DNA of 64,000 nucleotides. It comes from Betaproteobacteria bacterium Ga0077532. GTDB taxonomy: Bacteria; Pseudomonadota; Gammaproteobacteria; Burkholderiales; Ga0077523. The notes under the pieces are model-generated. The model saw only the letters and a program-made list of their open reading frames with translations, did no database searches and had not been told where the DNA came from. Shown one piece after another: positions 34,242-43,940 of this stretch; the stretch's first letter is position 1; each line of letters starts with the position of its first letter. Position numbers and translations under genes: made by a program. The DNA lies in contig LNEE01000024.1 of NCBI GenBank assembly GCA_001464895.1, positions 1 through 64,000 on the forward strand. Direction: 5' to 3'.

Positions 34242-35543
34242 ATGAACGATTCCATCATCCACCGCGTCGTCGGACGCCGCGTGTGGGATTCCCGCGGGCG
34301 CCCGACCGTCGAAGCCGACGTGCATCTGTCCGACGGCACCATCGGGCGCGCCATCGCCCCGGCAGGCGCCTCGCGCGGCACGAACGAGGCGATCGACCTG
34401 CGCGACGGCGGCCCGGCGCTCGGCGGGCTCGATGTGATGCACGCCGTCTCGAACGTCAACGGCGAGATCGCGCACTGCCTCGCAGGCCTCGATGCGCGCG
34501 ACCAGGCCGGCGTGGACGCGGCGCTCATCGCGCTCGACGGCACACCGAACAAGGCGAGGCTGGGCGGCAACGCGACCATCGCCGTGTCGATGGCGGTCCT
34601 GCACGCGGCGGCCGCATCGGCGCGGGTGCCGCTGTACCAGCATCTGGCGGCAGGTGGTCCGGTGCGGCTGCCCTTGCCGGAGATCCAGATCTTCGGCGGC
34701 GGCGCCCACGCCGGACGGCGCGTCGACATCCAGGACTTCATGGTGATGGCGTTGTCGGCACGCAGCTTCGCCGAGGCGCTCGTGATGACGGCCGAGGTCT
34801 ACCGCGCCGCAGGAGCCCTGATGCAGGAAGCCGGAAAACTCGCCGGCGTGGCCGACGAAGGGGGCTTCTGGCCACTCTTCGACTCGAACGAGGAGGCCCT
34901 CGGGATGCTGGTGCGCGCCATCGAGCGTGCGGGCTACGTGCCCGGCGACGAGGTCGCGATCTCGCTCGACATCGCAGCGTCGGAGTTCGGCCGCGACGGC
35001 CGCTACCGGTTCGGTCTGGAGGCACGGGAGCTGGACAGCGACGGGATGATCGAGATGCTGCTCGACTGGTGCCGGCGCTATCCGATCGCCTCCATCGAGG
35101 ACCCGCTGGCCGAGGACGACCGCAATGGCATGCGTGCCTTCACGAAGGCCGTCGGCCACCGCATCCAGGTGATCGGCGACGACTACCTGGTGACGAATGC
35201 CGATCGCGTCCGCGCCGCCGACGTCGATGGCGCATGCAATGCCGTGCTGATCAAGCCGAACCAGGCCGGGACCATCACCGAGACCCGCGCCGCGTGCGTC
35301 GCCGGCCAGGACGCACGCTTCGGGACCATCGTCTCCGCCCGCTCCGGGGAGACCGAGGACGTCACGATCGTCCACCTGTCGACGGGGTGGAACGCAGGCC
35401 AGTTGAAGGTGGGTTCGTTCACGCGCTCCGAGCGCATGGCCAAGTGGAACGAGGCGCTGCGCCTCGAGGAAGCCCTCGGCGACGCCGCCGGCTTCGCGGG
35501 CCGGACCGTGCTGCCGCCGGGCGCCGGTCAGCCGCTCGCCTGA
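34242..35543 (+). CDS. divergent enolase homologue, probably non-glycolytic
   Basis: 433 aa from ATG 34242 with GGAG upstream. Enolase fold throughout: metal ligands Asp243 (SLDIAASEF), Glu286 (SIEDPL), Asp313 (GDDYLVTN); catalytic Glu206 (ADEGGF) and Lys338 (LIKPNQ); Lys389 (GQLKVGS). Deviations from enolase are informative: the mobile-loop SGAST is AGASR, the IQEF Glu is Asp165, and the substrate-binding His of SHRSGE is Ala366 (SARSGE). These changes affect phosphate/carboxylate recognition, so another phosphorylated substrate is likely. It sits between a small-molecule kinase gene and an EamA exporter gene. No other glycolytic gene is nearby. Confidence 0.85.
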   Translation: MNDSIIHRVVGRRVWDSRGRPTVEADVHLSDGTIGRAIAPAGASRGTNEAIDLRDGGPALGGLDVMHAVSNVNGEIAHCLAGLDARDQAGVDAALIALDGTPNKARLGGNATIAVSMAVLHAAAASARVPLYQHLAAGGPVRLPLPEIQIFGGGAHAGRRVDIQDFMVMALSARSFAEALVMTAEVYRAAGALMQEAGKLAGVADEGGFWPLFDSNEEALGMLVRAIERAGYVPGDEVAISLDIAASEFGRDGRYRFGLEARELDSDGMIEMLLDWCRRYPIASIEDPLAEDDRNGMRAFTKAVGHRIQVIGDDYLVTNADRVRAADVDGACNAVLIKPNQAGTITETRAACVAGQDARFGTIVSARSGETEDVTIVHLSTGWNAGQLKVGSFTRSERMAKWNEALRLEEALGDAAGFAGRTVLPPGAGQPLA

Positions 35544-35551
35544 CGCACCGC

Positions 35552-36475
35552 GTGGAGTCCCACCACAAGGACCGCCACCATCTGGCGCGCGGTGTCGGTC
35601 TCATCATGATCTCGGTGTTCATGTTCTCGGCCATGGACACCATGGCGAAGCTCGCGCTGAAGTCGTATCCCATCGCGCCGCTCATCTGGGCGCGGTACAC
35701 GCTGCAGCTCGTGATCATGATCGCGCTCTTCGCACCGCGGATGGGCCTCGGCCTCGCGCGGACCCGCTTCCTCGGGCTGCAGATGCTGCGCGGCATCCTG
35801 CTCGTGGGCTCGACGGCGTGCTTCTATCTGTCGCTCAAATTCCTGCCGCTCGCCGAGGCGGCGGCGATCAGCTTCATTGCGCCGGTGCTGGTGACGGCGT
35901 TCTCCGGCCACTTCCTCCGCGAGCGCGTGTCCCGCCGGCAGTGGGCGGCCGTCGGCCTCGGGTTCGTCGGCGTGCTGATCATCATCCGGCCGGGAGGCGC
36001 GGTGTTCACGCTGGCCGTGGCAATGCCGGTCGCGACGGCTGTCCTGTTCAGTCTCTACCAGATCGCAACCCGCAAGGTGGCCGGCCTGGAGCACCCGCTC
36101 ACGACGCTCTTCTTCGGCGCGCTCGCCGGTGCCGTCGTGACGACCATCATGCTGCCGTTCACGTGGCAGGCACCGACACTGACCCAGGGCGCACTGATGC
36201 TGGGCATCGGTTGTCTGGGCGGTTTCGGCCACTTCCTGCTGATCCGAGCGGTGGAGCATGCGTCGCCGATGGCGCTTTCGCCCTTCGTGTACGTGCAGCT
36301 CATCTGGTCGACCGGGCTCGCCTGGCTCGTGTTCGGCGACTTCCCCGACCATGGCACGCTGACCGGCATGGCAGTGATCGTCTCGGCGGGTCTCCTCGCC
36401 GTGAACTGGAAGCAGCTTCGGGCGGGGGCCGCGTCGCCGGCTCGCGCCAAAGATCATCCCCCCTCCCAGGAGTGA
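35552..36475 (+). CDS. EamA/DMT-family transporter
   Basis: 307 aa from GTG 35552, 8 nt after the enolase-like stop; ATG codons inside the first helix are less likely. Ten predicted membrane helices arranged as two EamA repeats ([18 protein letters not shown] ... [15 protein letters not shown] ... [20 protein letters not shown]; then [19 protein letters not shown] ... [19 protein letters not shown]). The family exports or exchanges metabolites across the inner membrane. Placement after kinase and enolase homologues suggests it handles their product or substrate (inference). Confidence 0.88.
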   Translation: MESHHKDRHHLARGVGLIMISVFMFSAMDTMAKLALKSYPIAPLIWARYTLQLVIMIALFAPRMGLGLARTRFLGLQMLRGILLVGSTACFYLSLKFLPLAEAAAISFIAPVLVTAFSGHFLRERVSRRQWAAVGLGFVGVLIIIRPGGAVFTLAVAMPVATAVLFSLYQIATRKVAGLEHPLTTLFFGALAGAVVTTIMLPFTWQAPTLTQGALMLGIGCLGGFGHFLLIRAVEHASPMALSPFVYVQLIWSTGLAWLVFGDFPDHGTLTGMAVIVSAGLLAVNWKQLRAGAASPARAKDHPPSQE

Positions 36476-36483
36476 GTGCCCCG

Positions 36484-36927
36484 ATGACCCGCCCCAAGTC
36501 CGATCGCCGCAGCGACTACCGGCATTTCCAGACGATTCCCACGCGGTGGATCGACAACGACGTGTACGGCCACGTGAACAACGTCGTGTACTACCAGTAC
36601 TTCGACACCGTGGTGAACCAGTACCTGATCGAGCAGGGCGCGCTCGACATCGAGAGAAGCGAGGTCATCGGCCTCGTGGTCGAGACCCACTGCAACTACT
36701 TCGCGTCGATCACCTTCCCGGACGTCGTGCACGCCGGTCTGCGCGTGGCACGGCTCGGGTCGACGAGCGTGCGATACGAGATCGGCCTCTTCCGCAATGA
36801 TGACCAGGAGGCCGCAGCGCAGGGCCATTTCGTCCACGTGTACGTGGACCGCGCCGCGCGTCGCCCCGCGACGCTGCCCAACGTGTTGCGAAAAGCGCTC
36901 GCCCCCCTCGTCGTGCCGGAAAGTTGA
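36484..36927 (+). CDS. hotdog-fold acyl-CoA thioesterase
   Basis: 147 aa from ATG 36484. 4-hydroxybenzoyl-CoA thioesterase/YbgC-like hotdog fold: [23 protein letters not shown], where the Asp after TRW and the GHVNN motif form the active site. Cytosolic hydrolysis of an acyl-CoA thioester is expected. It follows the EamA gene by 8 nt and so probably belongs to the same operon. Substrate not assignable. Confidence 0.88.
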   Translation: MTRPKSDRRSDYRHFQTIPTRWIDNDVYGHVNNVVYYQYFDTVVNQYLIEQGALDIERSEVIGLVVETHCNYFASITFPDVVHAGLRVARLGSTSVRYEIGLFRNDDQEAAAQGHFVHVYVDRAARRPATLPNVLRKALAPLVVPES

Positions 36928-37133
36928 ATGCCGAGATCGGGAGTTTTTCCCGACGCAAGGCGTCCAAATGAGAACGCTTTGCATCTGCGCTGACCATCCG
37001 ATAGAGTCTTGGGTCTGCTGCAGCCATGTTGGCCGCGTGGGTTCGCAACGTCGTATCGCGAGCCGAACAGCGTGAGCGCAACCTGGCTGCACCCGGCCCT
37101 GCCGCCGCCGAGATCCAAGGAAACCCGAACGAA

Positions 37134-37835
37134 ATGCCCGCCGGCCGTCACGCCACCATCTTCTCGCTCATCATCCTCATGCACATCGGCTTCTTCTACG
37201 CGATGCAGGCGGGGCTGTTGCGGGAAGCCGGTCGGGTGATCGAGCAGGAAGTCGTCGCGCGACTGATCTCGCCCGAGGCGCCGCCGCCGGAGCCGCCGCC
37301 TCCTCCGCCGCCCCCCAAGGTGGTCGTCCCACCCCCGCCTCCCCCGCCGCCCCCGACGGCGACGATCAAACCGGTCGACACCCCGCCGCCGCCCACCGCG
37401 ATCACACTGCCGCCTGCACCGCCGGAGCCGCCGACCAAGCCTGCCGAACCGGCACCGGTCGTCGTGGCTCCCGGACCACCTGCGCCTCCGGCACCTCCAG
37501 CGCCGGTTGTCGCCCCGGCACCGCCGGCTCCGCCCGCCGAGCCGCGGGTGCGAGCGCTGGGCGATCAGGGCATCGAGTACATCAAGGCGCCCAGCCTCAG
37601 CTACCCTTCGATCTCCCTGCGCCTCAAGGAGACCGGCGATCTGCTCGTGCGGGTGCTCGTGAACGAGCAGGGTCGGGTCGACAAGGTCGAAGTGCAGAAG
37701 AGCAGCGGGTTCCCGCGGCTCGACAATGCCGCGCGCGACGCGGCGATGCGGGCGCAGTTCAAGCCCTACCTCGAGGATGGACGCGCCGTGCCGGTATGGG
37801 TGGTCGTACCCTTCTCGTTCAAACTGGATACGTAG
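37134..37835 (+). CDS. tonB: TonB energy-transducer protein
   Basis: 233 aa from ATG 37134 (AAGGAAA upstream); an in-frame start at 37026 would add about 36 residues before the membrane helix. One N-terminal membrane helix (IFSLIILMHIGFFYAM) is followed by a very Pro-rich periplasmic spacer (about 55-150, runs of eight or nine Pro). The TonB C-terminal domain (about 155-233) includes GDLLVRVLVNEQGRVDKVEV and ARDAAMRAQFKPY. It transmits proton-motive energy from ExbBD to outer-membrane receptors such as the one at 4885-7044. First gene of a tonB-exbB-exbD operon. Confidence 0.9.
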   Translation: MPAGRHATIFSLIILMHIGFFYAMQAGLLREAGRVIEQEVVARLISPEAPPPEPPPPPPPPKVVVPPPPPPPPPTATIKPVDTPPPPTAITLPPAPPEPPTKPAEPAPVVVAPGPPAPPAPPAPVVAPAPPAPPAEPRVRALGDQGIEYIKAPSLSYPSISLRLKETGDLLVRVLVNEQGRVDKVEVQKSSGFPRLDNAARDAAMRAQFKPYLEDGRAVPVWVVVPFSFKLDT

Positions 37836-37851
37836 CTCGGAGGATAGACCC

Positions 37852-38580
37852 GTGGGGCAGTTCGGACTGGATCATCTGTGGGCCAACGCCGACCTCGTGC
37901 AGCAGGCGGTCGCCGTTCTTCTCGTCATCATGTCGGCGATGTCGTGGTATGTCATCGCACTCAAGTCATGGACACTCGCCCGGCTGCAGAAAGCCGCTGC
38001 CGCGGCCCGGGCCGATTTCTGGCAGACGCGCTCGGTGGCCGAGGGCATGGAGACGCTCGGCGGGGACGACAACCCGTTCCGGCAGCTCGCCCAGGCGGGG
38101 CTGGATTGCTCGCATCACCATCGTCACCACGAGGGAACCCTCGGCGGCGCGATGGGGCGCAGCGAATGGCTCCTGAGCGGGCTCCGCGCATCGATCGACG
38201 AGAGCGCCTCGAAGCTGCAGTCCGGGATGTCGATCCTCGCGTCCGTCTCGTCCACCGCACCGTTCGTCGGCCTCTTCGGAACGGTGTGGGGCATCTACCA
38301 CGCCCTCGTTGCGATCGGACTGGCAGGCCAGGCCTCGCTCGACAAGGTGGCAGGCCCGGTCGGCGAGGCGCTGATCATGACGGCGCTGGGCCTCGCGGTC
38401 GCCATCCCGGCAGCGCTCGGATACAACGCCCTGGTGCGCGGTAACAAGACGCTCGTCTCGAAGTTGAACCGGTTCGGATATGACCTGCACGCCTACTTCC
38501 TCACCGGCACCCGCGTCGGCGAGACCGGCGGAACCCCCGCTCCGGAAAGGCTGAAAGCCGTGCCGGTCGCGAAGGTCTGA
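37852..38580 (+). CDS. exbB: ExbB/TolQ-family proton channel subunit
   Basis: 242 aa from GTG 37852, preceded by GGAGG. Three membrane helices in ExbB arrangement: VAVLLVIMSAMSWYVIALKS near the N-terminus, then SVSSTAPFVGLFGTVWGI and ALIMTALGLAVAIPAAL. The TAPFVGLFGTVWGIYHA motif is diagnostic. It forms the pentameric inner-membrane channel around ExbD and powers TonB. A His-rich stretch (CSHHHRHHEG) in the cytoplasmic loop is unusual. It is 16 nt downstream of tonB. Confidence 0.93.
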   Translation: MGQFGLDHLWANADLVQQAVAVLLVIMSAMSWYVIALKSWTLARLQKAAAAARADFWQTRSVAEGMETLGGDDNPFRQLAQAGLDCSHHHRHHEGTLGGAMGRSEWLLSGLRASIDESASKLQSGMSILASVSSTAPFVGLFGTVWGIYHALVAIGLAGQASLDKVAGPVGEALIMTALGLAVAIPAALGYNALVRGNKTLVSKLNRFGYDLHAYFLTGTRVGETGGTPAPERLKAVPVAKV

Positions 38581-38593
38581 GGGAGCGCCCGCC

Positions 38594-39010
38594 ATGGCCA
38601 TGGGCTCGCTGAGCGACGGGGACGACGAACTCAACCCCGAGATGAACACCACGCCGCTGGTGGACGTGATGCTGGTGCTGCTCATCATCTTCATGATCAC
38701 CATCCCGGTCATGAACCACGCAGTGAAGATCGACCTGCCGCACGCGACGAACAAGCCGAACGACGTGAAGCCCGAGAGCATCAATCTCTCGGTCGACACC
38801 GACGCTAAGATCTACTGGAACGCCGAGGAGATCGACGTCGAGGAACTGAAGGCGCGCATCGCCGAGGCGGCCTCGAAGGATCCCCAGCCGGAAATCCACC
38901 TGCGTGGCGCCCGGACGGTCCAGTACGAGAAGGTCGCACAGGTGATGGCTGCCGTGCAGTCGGGGGGGCTGAAGAAGATCGGCTTCGTGCTCGACCCGGC
39001 GATGCAGTAG
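38594..39010 (+). CDS. exbD: ExbD/TolR-family biopolymer transport protein
   Basis: 138 aa. One membrane helix carrying the proton-path Asp (NTTPLVDVMLVLLIIFMIT), then a periplasmic domain (KIDLPHA...INLSVDTDAKIYWN, split by a linker). It partners with ExbB and TonB. It begins 13 nt after exbB. Length and motif order are normal for the family. Confidence 0.94.
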   Translation: MAMGSLSDGDDELNPEMNTTPLVDVMLVLLIIFMITIPVMNHAVKIDLPHATNKPNDVKPESINLSVDTDAKIYWNAEEIDVEELKARIAEAASKDPQPEIHLRGARTVQYEKVAQVMAAVQSGGLKKIGFVLDPAMQ

Positions 39011-39032
39011 CGCCCGACCTCCAGAACGCGCC

Positions 39033-39233
39033 ATGCGCCGCCTGCTCGGCGTGCTCGCCGAGATCCTGGACTGGTGGCGGCTCTACGTCGCCATGCTCGT
39101 GTCGTTCGTGATCGCGGGGCTGGTGGTGGGTAGGGTCGACGAAGTGCAGTCGGCCCTGCTGCTATCGGGTGGAACGCTCATCGCCGGTGTCGTCGCCGGG
39201 ATCCTCTGGCAGGCCCGGTCGGGTAGCGCCTGA
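39033..39233 (+). CDS. small membrane protein
   Basis: 66 aa, ATG 39033, 22 nt after exbD on the same strand. Two hydrophobic helices (LYVAMLVSFVIAGLVVG and SALLLSGGTLIAGVVAGILW). No family recognised. Probably the last gene of the tonB operon. A strong hairpin follows. Confidence 0.55.
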   Translation: MRRLLGVLAEILDWWRLYVAMLVSFVIAGLVVGRVDEVQSALLLSGGTLIAGVVAGILWQARSGSA

Positions 39234-39292
39234 CACCCACCGCGCTGCAGGAACGCTAGCCCCTCCTCTCGAATCTCACCGTCGAAAACGGC

Positions 39293-39328
39293 AGGGGCCG
39301 CGCCCCGCTCTCTGCGGTCGCGGCCCCT
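39293..39328. terminator. candidate bidirectional terminator hairpin
   Basis: Perfect 10-bp inverted repeat AGGGGCCGCG / CGCGGCCCCT with a 16-nt loop. It lies between the tonB-exbBD cluster and the converging gene at 39392. No U-tract follows on either strand, so it may act as a transcript-end stabiliser rather than a classic intrinsic terminator. Confidence 0.45.
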
Positions 39329-39391
39329 CGAGATGGAACGGGCCTGCACCTTCGCCTTCGCTCGCGCCCCGTGCGGGGCCCGAACGTTTCG

Positions 39392-40249
39392 TCAGCCGAT
39401 CATCTTCGCGGTGTGCCCAAGCCCCCGACGATCGCGGAAGCGACGCTCCGGGAAGGAGGTATCGAGCTGACGCTTGCGACGATCGTTTTCACGCTGTTCG
39501 CTCTCCACGAGCGGGATCACATTGGCGGCCGGCGCATAGGCGCGGTAGGAAGTCATCAGGGCAAGGTTCAGGAGCTGGAGGCTGCGCCGCGCCGCCATCA
39601 TCACTTTCGTCTGCAGGCGCTCGTCGGTCGCATGGCGCTTGACGATGTCGAGGGCGATGCGGGGATGCATGTCGTCGTAGTGCGCGTGCGCCCGTGCCCA
39701 GCGGGTGGTCTTCACGTTCATGTCGACCCCGGGATGGTCGCGGTACGACTCGAATCCGGTGAGGAGACGACGGGCCAGTTCGCCCGTGACGCCCTCGATC
39801 GCGAAGCTCGTGGCGGCCACAGCCTCGGGAAGGGAACCCTTGGCATTGATGTACCAGAGCCAATCGGTCAGGGACTGCACGTCCCGCAGGACGGGCCGGA
39901 CGCCATCGGCGGTCTCGAGCATCTCCTCGCGGGTGAGGCCGAAACCGACGCCCATCCAGATCCAGTGTTCCGCGTGCGCCTTCTCGACTCGGATGTTGTC
40001 GATCAGGAAGGATCGCGCCTCGTCGTCCTCGACCTTGATGAGGGCCTCGGCGAGGAACTTGGGGAAGGCATGGATGAACGGGTAGAGCTGGAGGATCCAG
40101 CCCCGCATCTCTTCGATGGTCTGGGAGGCGTCGTTCACGCTACGCGCCCACTCGCCATTGAGGAGATCGTCCCAATAGGGTTCGATGAAATTGTGCAGGG
40201 ACTGCACCCAGTCGGGCTCCCCTCTGGTCAGCGGCATCACTGCTTGCAT
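39392..40249 (-). CDS. haem-oxygenase-fold putative di-iron oxidase (TenA/PqqC-like)
   Basis: 285 aa from ATG 40249, supported by AGGAGA eight bases upstream; an ATG at 40426 would add a poorly structured basic N-terminus. All-helical protein of the iron-containing redox-enzyme/PqqC-like group. Candidate metal ligands follow the pattern of haem-oxygenase-like di-iron oxidases: RVEKAHAEHWIWMG, AIEGVTGELAR and HAHYDDMHPRIAL (Glu...His, Glu, His...Asp...His). Known relatives act on fatty acids, amino acids or cofactor precursors, or are structural only. No pqq genes nearby. Substrate unknown. Confidence 0.72.
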   Translation of the reverse strand: MQAVMPLTRGEPDWVQSLHNFIEPYWDDLLNGEWARSVNDASQTIEEMRGWILQLYPFIHAFPKFLAEALIKVEDDEARSFLIDNIRVEKAHAEHWIWMGVGFGLTREEMLETADGVRPVLRDVQSLTDWLWYINAKGSLPEAVAATSFAIEGVTGELARRLLTGFESYRDHPGVDMNVKTTRWARAHAHYDDMHPRIALDIVKRHATDERLQTKVMMAARRSLQLLNLALMTSYRAYAPAANVIPLVESEQRENDRRKRQLDTSFPERRFRDRRGLGHTAKMIG

Positions 40250-40917
40250 TTCGGAAAGTCTCCTGTGCACAACATCGGGAAAGCCAAGCACCACGGCATC
40301 GGCTTCCAGCCGTTTCCTGGGTTCGGCGGCTCGCTTCGGTCGGAGGCGGATGACATTGACTGGCTGCACGGTGGGCCTGGTGCTGATCCGTCGAACTCGA
40401 TATGGTCGAGAATACCGAACCGCCATGTCCGTGTCATCATCGCGCCCCGGCGCGAGGCACTCCCCGGAAGAGGAAGACTGCGTACCCACTGCGTGGCCAC
40501 TGCGCGCCCTGGAGGGGCACGATGGTTCCGACGCGATACACTGCCGACCTCTTACAGAGTTGAGTGCATGCAGAGCAATTCCCGGGCGCAGCCTCGGTCC
40601 CGCGCGCGCAGTTTTGCGCGCAAGGACGGCCGCACGTCATTCCGCAGGATCCACGAGTCAGCAAAGCGCATGAAACTGGTCATCCAAAGGCAGGCATCGA
40701 GCGCATCCGCGGCGCCCGCCAACGGCAAACTGTGCCGCCTCGCGCAGCAGCGGCCTGGTGCCAGTGGCCGAGGTGATTCCCGCGACACGTGTCACCCCGA
40801 TGTCATCTTGGGATCGCGCCCCCCCGCGGAGTCCGCGCGGTGCCGGCGCCATCGTGGCTTGCTCTCGCACCGCGACACTCGGCGCGCTCCCGCCGCCTTC
40901 GCCCAAGGGCACTGACG
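40250..40917. other. 668-nt gap without supported gene
   Basis: This gap lies between the minus-strand di-iron-like gene and the plus-strand GGDEF-EAL gene; it should contain both promoters. Open frames here are low-complexity (Arg/Ser/Ala-rich) and lack Shine-Dalgarno sequences. A 115-aa frame at about 40568-40915 was considered and not accepted. No repeat or hairpin stood out. Confidence 0.4.
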
Positions 40918-43830
40918 ATGCGCCCGATTCAGGACAACCAGGCCACGCGGAACACGGCGCCCACGGCAGCAATCGGTCCGACGGCCCGGGATCGCGCATC
41001 CGCACGGCATTTCGACATGTCGAGTGCCCGGCGCCTCCTCCTCATCGTCTGGCCCTTCTTCGCCATCGTCGCGCTGATGCTCGTCATCGCCACGGCCAGC
41101 CTCGACATCCTGTCCGGTTGCCGGGCCTACGTCGAGGGCGAGAGCGTGTGGTCGAAGGCCCAGAAGGACGCGGTCTTCCATCTGCTTCGCTACGCCGAGA
41201 CAGGCAATACCCAGCACTACGAACGCTATGCCGCAGCCGTCGCCATCCCGCTCGGCGTGCAGATCGCCCGGATCGAGATGGGCAAGCCCGACATGGATGC
41301 AAAGGTCGTCGAGGCCGGATTCCTGCGGGCTCGCGGGCATCCGGACGACGTCGGCAGTGCGATCCGTCTGTTCAGGACATTCCGCAACGTCGACTACATC
41401 GAGCGGGTCGTGGACATCTGGACGCAGGGGGACGCCCTGGTGGCGGAACTGGTGAAGGTCGCGGAGTCGCTGCACGCGAGCATCTCCGCGGGCGACCGCA
41501 GCGCCGAGGCGCTGCAGCCGTTCCTGCGCCGGATCCACGAGATCAACGACACGCTGACCCCGCTCGAGGACGACTTCTCCTACACCTTGGGCGAAGCCAC
41601 GCGCTACACGAAGAAGGTGCTGCTCGTGTTCACCTTCTCCGTGGCGGCGATCCTCGTGCCGATCGGCGTGCTGCTGTCCAGGCGGATGCTCAACAACGCG
41701 GTCGCCTTCGAGGATGCCCTTCGAGCGAGCGAGGAGCGCTTCAAGCTCGCCGTGACGGGTAGCAACGACGGCCTCTGGGACTGGGACATCCCGACCCACA
41801 CCGTTTACTTCTCGCCGCGGTACAAGCAGTTGCTGGGCTATGCCGACGACGAGATGGAGAACACGCTCTCCGCCGTGGTCTCGCTGATGCATCCGGCCGA
41901 CCGGGACGAGGGCCTGCGCGCCCTGGAGGAGCACCTCGAGAGCGGCGAGAGCTACGACGCCGAGTTCCGGTTGAGAACGCGTGCCGGGGACTACCGCTGG
42001 TTCCGGATGCGGGGCCAGTCGGTCCGCGACACCGTCGGCAAGGCGGTCCGGATGGCGGGGTCGATGACGGACATCACGGATCGCAAGCTCGCCGAGGCCC
42101 AGCTGTTCGCCGAGAAGGAACGCGCCCTGGTGACCCTGGCCTCGATCGCCGACGCCGTCATCACCACCGACGTCCGCGGGCGCGTCGAGTACCTGAACCC
42201 GGTCGCCGAGACGCTCACCGGCTGGCGCACGCACGAAGCCCGCGGCCTCGCGCTCCAGACCGTCGCCTGTCTGCGCGACGAGACGACCCAGGAGATCCCG
42301 CCCGACCTCATCGCGCGGGTGCTGCGCGAGGGACGCGCGGTCAAGGAGTCGGCGAAACTGCTCCTCATCCGCCAGGACGGTGGCGAGATCGCCGTCAACG
42401 AGTCCGCCTCGCCGATCCGTGATCGCACCGGCGCCATCACCGGTGTCGTGACCGTCTTCCACGATGTCAGCCAGGAACGCCAGTACGCGGCGAAGCTCTC
42501 GTACCACGCGAGCCATGACTCCCTCACCGGCCTCATCAACCGCCGCGAGTTCGAGCGCCGCCTGGAAGCCGCGATCAAGAGCGCGAACGACCTCGCCCGC
42601 TGCCATGCGGTGATGTATCTCGACCTCGATCAGTTCAAGGTCGTGAACGACACCTGCGGTCACGCTGCGGGCGACGAGCTGATGCGTCAGGTGAGCGTCC
42701 TGCTGCAGCAACTGCTGCGCGAGGGGGACACCCTTGCACGCCTGGGCGGCGACGAGTTCGGGGTGCTGCTGGAGAACTGCGCCGAGGAGCACGCCCTGCG
42801 CATCGCCGACCAGCTTCGCCAGACCATCGCGGAGTTTCACTTCGTGTGGCACAACCGCTCGTTCACCATCGGCGCGAGCATCGGCCTCATCAATCTGGGC
42901 GACGGCATGCTCACGTTGTCCGAGGTGATGCGCGCCGCCGACGCCGCCTGCTACATGGCGAAGGAGAAGGGCCGCAATCGCGTGCAGGTGTATCGGCCCG
43001 ACGACCACGAACTCTCGACGCGCCAGGGCGAGATGGAATGGATCGGCCTCATTCATCGCGCGCTCGAGGAGAACCGGCTGCTGCTGTACTCCCAGGACAT
43101 CACGCCGGTGCGCGCCCACGCCACCCACGGCCGGCATTTCGAGCTGCTGCTGCGGATGATGGACGAGCAGGGGCGGCTGGTGCCCCCGATGGCGTTCATC
43201 CCGGCGGCCGAGCGCTTCAACCTGATGCCTGCGCTGGACCACTGGGTGGTGCGCACCGCGCTCGACAAGCTGGGCGAGCTGCAGGACGCCGGGCAGCTCA
43301 CCTCCGACGACACCTGCTCCATCAACGTCTCCGGTGCGTCGATCTCCGACGAGCGCTTTCTCGCGTTCGTGGTGGAGCAGCTGGAGAGTGCCCGGATCCC
43401 GCACCAGACGCTGTGCTTCGAGATCACGGAAACGGCCGCCATTGCGAATCTCGCCAAGGCCACGCACTTCATCCAGGAACTCCGGGCGCGCGGCTGCCGG
43501 TTCTCGCTCGACGACTTCGGCGCCGGCATGTCGTCGTTCGCATACCTCAAGCATCTGCCCGTGGACTACCTGAAGATCGATGGCAGCTTCGTGAAGGACA
43601 TGGCCGACGACCCCATCGATCGGGCGATGGTCGAGGCCATCAACAAGATCGGCCACGTGATGGGCAAGCTCACGATCGCCGAGTTCGTCGAGACCGACCG
43701 CACGCTGCAGTTGTTGCGCGAGGTCGGCGTCGACTACGCCCAGGGCTTCGCGGTCGGCAAGCCGGTGCCCTTCGCTGTACCCGAGCACATGCGGACCACG
43801 GTCGGGATGGCGAAGGTGGATGCGGCGTAA
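40918..43830 (+). CDS. membrane PAS-PAS-GGDEF-EAL protein
   Basis: 970 aa from ATG 40918 (AAGGG upstream). A cytoplasmic tail of about 35 residues precedes TM1 ([19 protein letters not shown]), a periplasmic sensor region (about 63-232) and TM2 ([20 protein letters not shown]). Two PAS domains (about 272-395, 400-520), GGDEF and EAL follow. GGDEF is intact at 610-614, with RxxD inhibitory site REGD at 601-604. The EAL motif reads ELL (Glu742 retained, FELLLR); DDFGAG and EITETAAI are intact, so phosphodiesterase activity is possible. It is either a bifunctional c-di-GMP enzyme or a GTP-regulated phosphodiesterase. Confidence 0.92.
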   Translation: MRPIQDNQATRNTAPTAAIGPTARDRASARHFDMSSARRLLLIVWPFFAIVALMLVIATASLDILSGCRAYVEGESVWSKAQKDAVFHLLRYAETGNTQHYERYAAAVAIPLGVQIARIEMGKPDMDAKVVEAGFLRARGHPDDVGSAIRLFRTFRNVDYIERVVDIWTQGDALVAELVKVAESLHASISAGDRSAEALQPFLRRIHEINDTLTPLEDDFSYTLGEATRYTKKVLLVFTFSVAAILVPIGVLLSRRMLNNAVAFEDALRASEERFKLAVTGSNDGLWDWDIPTHTVYFSPRYKQLLGYADDEMENTLSAVVSLMHPADRDEGLRALEEHLESGESYDAEFRLRTRAGDYRWFRMRGQSVRDTVGKAVRMAGSMTDITDRKLAEAQLFAEKERALVTLASIADAVITTDVRGRVEYLNPVAETLTGWRTHEARGLALQTVACLRDETTQEIPPDLIARVLREGRAVKESAKLLLIRQDGGEIAVNESASPIRDRTGAITGVVTVFHDVSQERQYAAKLSYHASHDSLTGLINRREFERRLEAAIKSANDLARCHAVMYLDLDQFKVVNDTCGHAAGDELMRQVSVLLQQLLREGDTLARLGGDEFGVLLENCAEEHALRIADQLRQTIAEFHFVWHNRSFTIGASIGLINLGDGMLTLSEVMRAADAACYMAKEKGRNRVQVYRPDDHELSTRQGEMEWIGLIHRALEENRLLLYSQDITPVRAHATHGRHFELLLRMMDEQGRLVPPMAFIPAAERFNLMPALDHWVVRTALDKLGELQDAGQLTSDDTCSINVSGASISDERFLAFVVEQLESARIPHQTLCFEITETAAIANLAKATHFIQELRARGCRFSLDDFGAGMSSFAYLKHLPVDYLKIDGSFVKDMADDPIDRAMVEAINKIGHVMGKLTIAEFVETDRTLQLLREVGVDYAQGFAVGKPVPFAVPEHMRTTVGMAKVDAA

Positions 43831-43940
43831 GTTGGCGACAAACCCGCTGTCAGGGACCAAGGGCCAGGGACCAGCGGCCAGGCACTAGGGGCTGAGCCCG
43901 CACAGGCGTATCGTCTCCCCTCCAATCCAGAGAGGTGAAG

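Noticed and set aside
32768..34741. N-terminal extension of the FIST protein through the antisense of the phosphotransferase gene
   Set aside because: No domain in the extension; ATG 32767 has a good Shine-Dalgarno and matches the FIST start.
34242..35543. Housekeeping glycolytic enolase
   Set aside because: Replacement of the substrate His and mobile-loop residues and the non-glycolytic neighbourhood argue for a paralogue.
40568..40915. 115-codon frame before the GGDEF-EAL gene
   Set aside because: Low-complexity Arg/Ser/Ala composition, no Shine-Dalgarno, no recognisable fold.
40792..43860. 1022-codon open frame antisense to the GGDEF-EAL gene
   Set aside because: Its extent matches the real gene almost exactly and no protein family is visible; it is a GC-skew shadow.
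43851..43895. Short direct repeats of GGGACCA and GGCCAG type before the quinone oxidoreductase gene
   Set aside because: Only two or three imperfect copies of a low-complexity motif; not enough to call a functional element.
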